NCBI GenBank assembly: GCA_030710605.1
Contig: CP092879.1
Location: 43,030,344-43,094,343 of the forward strand
DNA length: 64,000 nucleotides
Source: Cordylochernes scorpioides
Lineage: Eukaryota; Arthropoda; Arachnida; Pseudoscorpiones; Chernetidae
Direction: 5' to 3'
In this document: positions 61,441-64,000 of the stretch, piece after piece
Layout of the letters: each line of letters opens with the position of its first letter
How positions within the stretch are numbered: position 1 is the stretch's first letter
Notes under the pieces: model-generated
Seen by the model: only the letters and a program-made list of their open reading frames with translations
The model's database searches: none
Told to the model about the DNA's origin: nothing
Made by a program: the position numbers and the translations under genes

Positions 61441-62054
61441 TTTGGTGAATAAATAAAATTAGCTTCCCCAGGAAATATATGCGAACGGATCCTCAATTGC
61501 TCAGGCGTCTGAGGTTTCAAATCTATGCAGATAAATTTATATAATTCCTCTGCAGTTGCCATTTTTAGAGCCGCTTCTAAAAATTTTGGATTATTGGGAT
61601 ACATTTGTCGCCCAAGCGTATATACCTGCTGGGCATCTCTGGGGTTTCTAAACAAGAAAATGTAATGACTATTTAACGAAATGGTTCTAAAATGCGGATT
61701 TTTCGGAAATAAATTTTGCGCTAAAATTATAATAGAAGCATTCCGGTGATGAGTATAATTGCAAAATATTTTGCAAATGTCTTGATTAATATCAAAAAAT
61801 AAATCATCGAGAATCAATAAAGTGCGCTTGCTAACATCCCAGTTATTGGGTGGTAAGCCGCTTATGTAAACAAAGGGGAAATCCTTAAACCACGGTTGAA
61901 CAGACGAATAACACCAAATAACTTTCTCGGGAGGGGGTTCGATTAAATCAATTAATCGTTTTGTTAAACTTGTTTTTCCCGATTGAGAGGCACCCACAAC
62001 CAACGCGTTAAACGGATGTCGTAAACGAAATTGAATATCATCTTGAGACGACAT
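61437..62054 (-). CDS. Polinton genome-packaging ATPase (FtsK/HerA type)
   Basis: 205 aa. Walker A VVGASQSGKTSLTKRL near residue 20 and Walker B KRTLLILDDLF near residue 80, followed by HHRNASIIILAQNLFP. This is the A32-like packaging ATPase that drives DNA into capsids in Polintons and related viruses. Complete and of usual length. Confidence 0.92.
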   Translation of the reverse strand: MSSQDDIQFRLRHPFNALVVGASQSGKTSLTKRLIDLIEPPPEKVIWCYSSVQPWFKDFPFVYISGLPPNNWDVSKRTLLILDDLFFDINQDICKIFCNYTHHRNASIIILAQNLFPKNPHFRTISLNSHYIFLFRNPRDAQQVYTLGRQMYPNNPKFLEAALKMATAEELYKFICIDLKPQTPEQLRIRSHIFPGEANFIYSPK

Positions 62055-62068
62055 GACTGAGAGATTTC

Positions 62069-62425
62069 TTAAGCGGAATTTATATTTATACCATCTATGA
62101 CAAAATAATAAGTCTTAACATAAGATCTTCCAACAATGTCGACTCCTTGTTTATAAAGCGATTCCTTACAACATTTGAGATAATGTGAAAAGTCTCCAAT
62201 AGTCATCTTTATTGAACCGGGATATTGATAAGTTGTTAAAAAACCATAGCGTCGGTTCATAGTCGGAAATTTTTTTTTCTGTCTCGGAAGTTGAATTAAT
62301 GCGTCCCCTTCAATCTTGAAATAGATTGCATTTTCGACTTCGGGAAGCTGACATTCGCATCTGAAAAGATTTTTCGAAATCTCAATTATTTCGTTTTCTC
62401 TGAGTTGCATAAACCCGTACCACAT
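62069..62425 (-). CDS. Polinton small protein, unrecognised
   Basis: 118 aa. NRRYGFLTTYQYPGSIKMTI and a following FSHYLKCC are the most distinctive parts. The cysteine pattern and beta-then-helix layout recall nothing certain. It sits between the polymerase-related gene and the ATPase, with its start overlapping the upstream gene by 40 bp. Confidence 0.5.
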   Translation of the reverse strand: MWYGFMQLRENEIIEISKNLFRCECQLPEVENAIYFKIEGDALIQLPRQKKKFPTMNRRYGFLTTYQYPGSIKMTIGDFSHYLKCCKESLYKQGVDIVGRSYVKTYYFVIDGININSA

Positions 62426-62784
62426 TTTCCTATATGTAGCTGAATGTCTATGAGTTTGGAAAAAGCAAAACCTGAGCCTCTGCTTTGGAATGTCTCTATA
62501 TTGGCTTGTATCTGTTTTAAAATGTTGTCTAAGACAACAGAAAGGCTGCCCCAGTTTCTTTGACAGCGTGATGAGAAATGAACTCTTCTAAGATCCGTTT
62601 TTTCTTTATAAAATTCCAAAGTTGCTGAAATAAAAAAACGACATCTTTGACGACCAATTATGGTCATCAATTCTTTTTTAATTTCATTCATATGATCATC
62701 GAATAATAATAAATTATGAGTTCTTGGTTTGTAAATATATGTTGAAAAGAAGCCAGAGAAGGCATCATTTATTTTATATAACAT
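62386..62784 (-). CDS. Polinton protein resembling the N-terminal region of PolB
   Basis: 132 aa. RRVHFSSRCQRNWGSLSVVL followed by QIQANIETFQSRGSGFAFSK, then IDIQLHIGK match the region that usually precedes the polymerase core in arthropod Polinton PolB proteins (the 'RGSGW ... LHIAKY' signature). Here it is a separate gene downstream of the polymerase C-terminus. It could be a duplicated module or a normal split gene in this lineage. Confidence 0.5.
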   Translation of the reverse strand: MLYKINDAFSGFFSTYIYKPRTHNLLLFDDHMNEIKKELMTIIGRQRCRFFISATLEFYKEKTDLRRVHFSSRCQRNWGSLSVVLDNILKQIQANIETFQSRGSGFAFSKLIDIQLHIGKCGTGLCNSEKTK

Positions 62785-62974
62785 TTTTTTGTTTCCCTTT
62801 AAGACACATTAAGGACACAACAATTGAACCTAGTTCGCTGACCGATCCCCAATGATTAATTTTTTAAATGCATTTATTTATTTATAATTCAACTTTTTTT
62901 TTTCCAGAATAGGATGTTAAATTTAGGTGAAGTTTTTTTTTTTTTATGCATTATTTTTGATGTTTTTTAAAAAA

Positions 62975-63165
62975 AAGAATACAAACATTGAAAAGTGCAT
63001 TTATTTACAATAAAGAATACAAACATTGAAAAGTACATTTATTTACAATAAAGAATACAAACATTGAAAAGTACATTTATTTACAATAAAGAATACAAAC
63101 AATGAAAAGTAAATTTATTTACAATAAAGAATACAAACATTGAAAAGTACATTTATTTACAATAT
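62975..63165. repeat. 38-bp tandem repeat after PolB, about five units
   Basis: Units of TAAAGAATACAAACATTGAA then AAGTACATTTATTTACAA. On the minus (coding) strand every unit contains AATAAA just after the PolB stop, so the array offers repeated poly(A) signals. The interval 62785-62974 holds nothing else. Confidence 0.9.
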
Positions 63166-63183
63166 CAATAATTTTCTAGTGAT

Positions 63184-64000
63184 TTACAAACAAATTTTAT
63201 AATGTCCGTGAGCTAAACTATTGATATCGTCTAACAAATGACGCTTGTCGTCGAAGGCGTTTAAGCCCAACTTTGTTTGTTCTATTGTATACAGCGTGTG
63301 TTTACGGGATTGTATTAGATTTTGTGTTAAAAAATGCCGTTTGTGTGTTTCAAGGGTGTCCTTATAGTTTTGAAAAGCCAATTAATTTTTTAATATATGT
63401 TTTTTAACCCCCTTCCCTATGTTTTTCTCGTCTCCTCCTAAAACCCTATAACTATACATCTTTGCTTTGAGTCCAACAAATTCTGTCATAATTTGTCCGC
63501 ACAATTCGTCTTTCCACTTGCCTATTACTTTTTTATTTACTTGCGAATATAGTGGGTGGCTTAAAGGATAATCTGAAGTGTCTAACTGATCTCGGATTTT
63601 ATCGAGAATAGAAAAAAGGTCGGCAGAAGGTGGAGTAGTTATATGATAGAGAAAGCTGTCAGTATCGGTGAAGCATAGACTTATTTTGAAGGACGGAGCT
63701 TTGAATAAAGGAAGCATAGTGGAATAATGGAATTGAAAAATTTTTAGTTTTGAAAGTTCTAATATAGTAAAACCGAGATAGACTGGCTTGTTGAGAGTCA
63801 GATTTCTTTTTTTCATTTTAAGAATAACCAAATCTTCTTCTATAATATGAAAACTATCGAGAGTGGGTTTTGCCATAAGTTTTGCGGCTCTTTCCGGCTC
63901 TGTTACAACTTCTACTCGAACCCTTTTCCTTAGATTTTCTATGGTTTTGCCGTAGACACTATTGTTAAGCAACTTCCAGAAACTCTTCTCAAATTCGGAC
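63184..64000 (-). pseudogene. Polinton protein-primed DNA polymerase B, C-terminal part
   Basis: Contains palm motifs NSVYGKTIENLRKR (motif B-like) and CFTDTDSFLYHI (motif C, DTDS), then GKWKDELCGQIMTEFVGLKA and KMYSYR, typical of the protein-primed family B polymerases of Polintons. The N-terminal and exonuclease parts lie beyond the window. About one break is present in the part visible here, so this copy looks damaged. Confidence 0.88.

Larger units (their letters stand above)
52783..64000 (-). mobile_element. Polinton/Maverick element (adintovirus-like), left end to window edge
   Basis: At least 11.2 kb. The left end AGTAGTTTAGTAAAGCGC starts exactly where the Copia pol frame is cut. A terminal region rich in repeated CAATTCACTTTAATTG motifs follows. 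It encodes protein-primed PolB, retroviral-type integrase, packaging ATPase, adenain-type protease, major capsid protein, penton-like and core-like proteins, which defines the family. The other terminal repeat lies outside the window. Most genes look open; about one break was noticed, in the polymerase part. Relatively young by its open frames. Confidence 0.93.

Overview
This is invertebrate nuclear DNA, most likely from an arthropod. Evidence: eukaryotic tRNA-Asp with a Pol III terminator, a cilia/flagella gene (CFAP100 homologue), mariner, Tc1-like, Ty3/gypsy, Copia, Penelope-like and Polinton elements, tRNA-derived SINEs, many foldback/MITE sequences and an AT-rich background. The species cannot be fixed from sequence alone. 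One 100-N gap (47642-47741) marks a scaffold join.

Layout. 1-6.4 kb: small repeats, tRNA-Asp(GTC) on the minus strand, a foldback element with a hammerhead-ribozyme-like core, a ~195-bp tandem array, a nearly whole mariner (4089-5383) and SINEs. 6.67-8.27 kb: the clearest host gene, an intronless open frame for CFAP100/CCDC37. 8.69-13.91 kb: a young, whole-looking Ty3/gypsy element (minus strand) with LTRs identical by eye. 13.9-19.5 kb: interspersed repeats, a 73-bp minisatellite, Tigger/pogo-like and foldback MITEs, a LINE 3' end and a full SINE. 19.63-20.47 kb: an unrecognised secreted EGF-like, proline-rich, probably GPI-anchored protein gene. 20.90-22.60 kb: about 30 copies of a 56-bp satellite, with a lone inverted monomer 0.9 kb further on.

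24.7-37.6 kb is a nested retroelement block: three copies of one Penelope-like element (PLE), one of which still shows a GIY-YIG domain upstream of the reverse transcriptase (the permuted order known from Naiad-type PLEs). Two are tandem on the minus strand and the third is inverted, giving a palindrome with arms of ~3 kb. A 2.06-kb non-autonomous LTR element sits in the tail of the first copy with a perfect 5-bp target duplication. 37.6-52.2 kb: MITEs, foldbacks, a decayed Tc1/mariner element, a LINE fragment, a classical PLE remnant (GIY-YIG piece between inverted ~295-bp arms), SINEs (one inside a Tigger-like MITE), AT-rich DNA and a tRNA-Glu-like sequence.

52.2-64.0 kb: a Copia fossil interrupted at 52783 by a Polinton/Maverick that runs off the window end. 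It carries, in compact overlapping order, a small TATA-driven gene, candidate PC4-like and AlkB-like accessory genes, a nuclease-like protein, adenain-type protease, fibre-like protein, major capsid protein, pVI-like protein, penton-like protein, integrase with chromodomain, pX-like protein, packaging ATPase, two small proteins and the C-terminal part of protein-primed DNA polymerase B. Virion formation, DNA packaging, integration and replication functions are all represented. The accessory block (AlkB-like, PC4-like, tail-fibre-like) is the part most worth following up.
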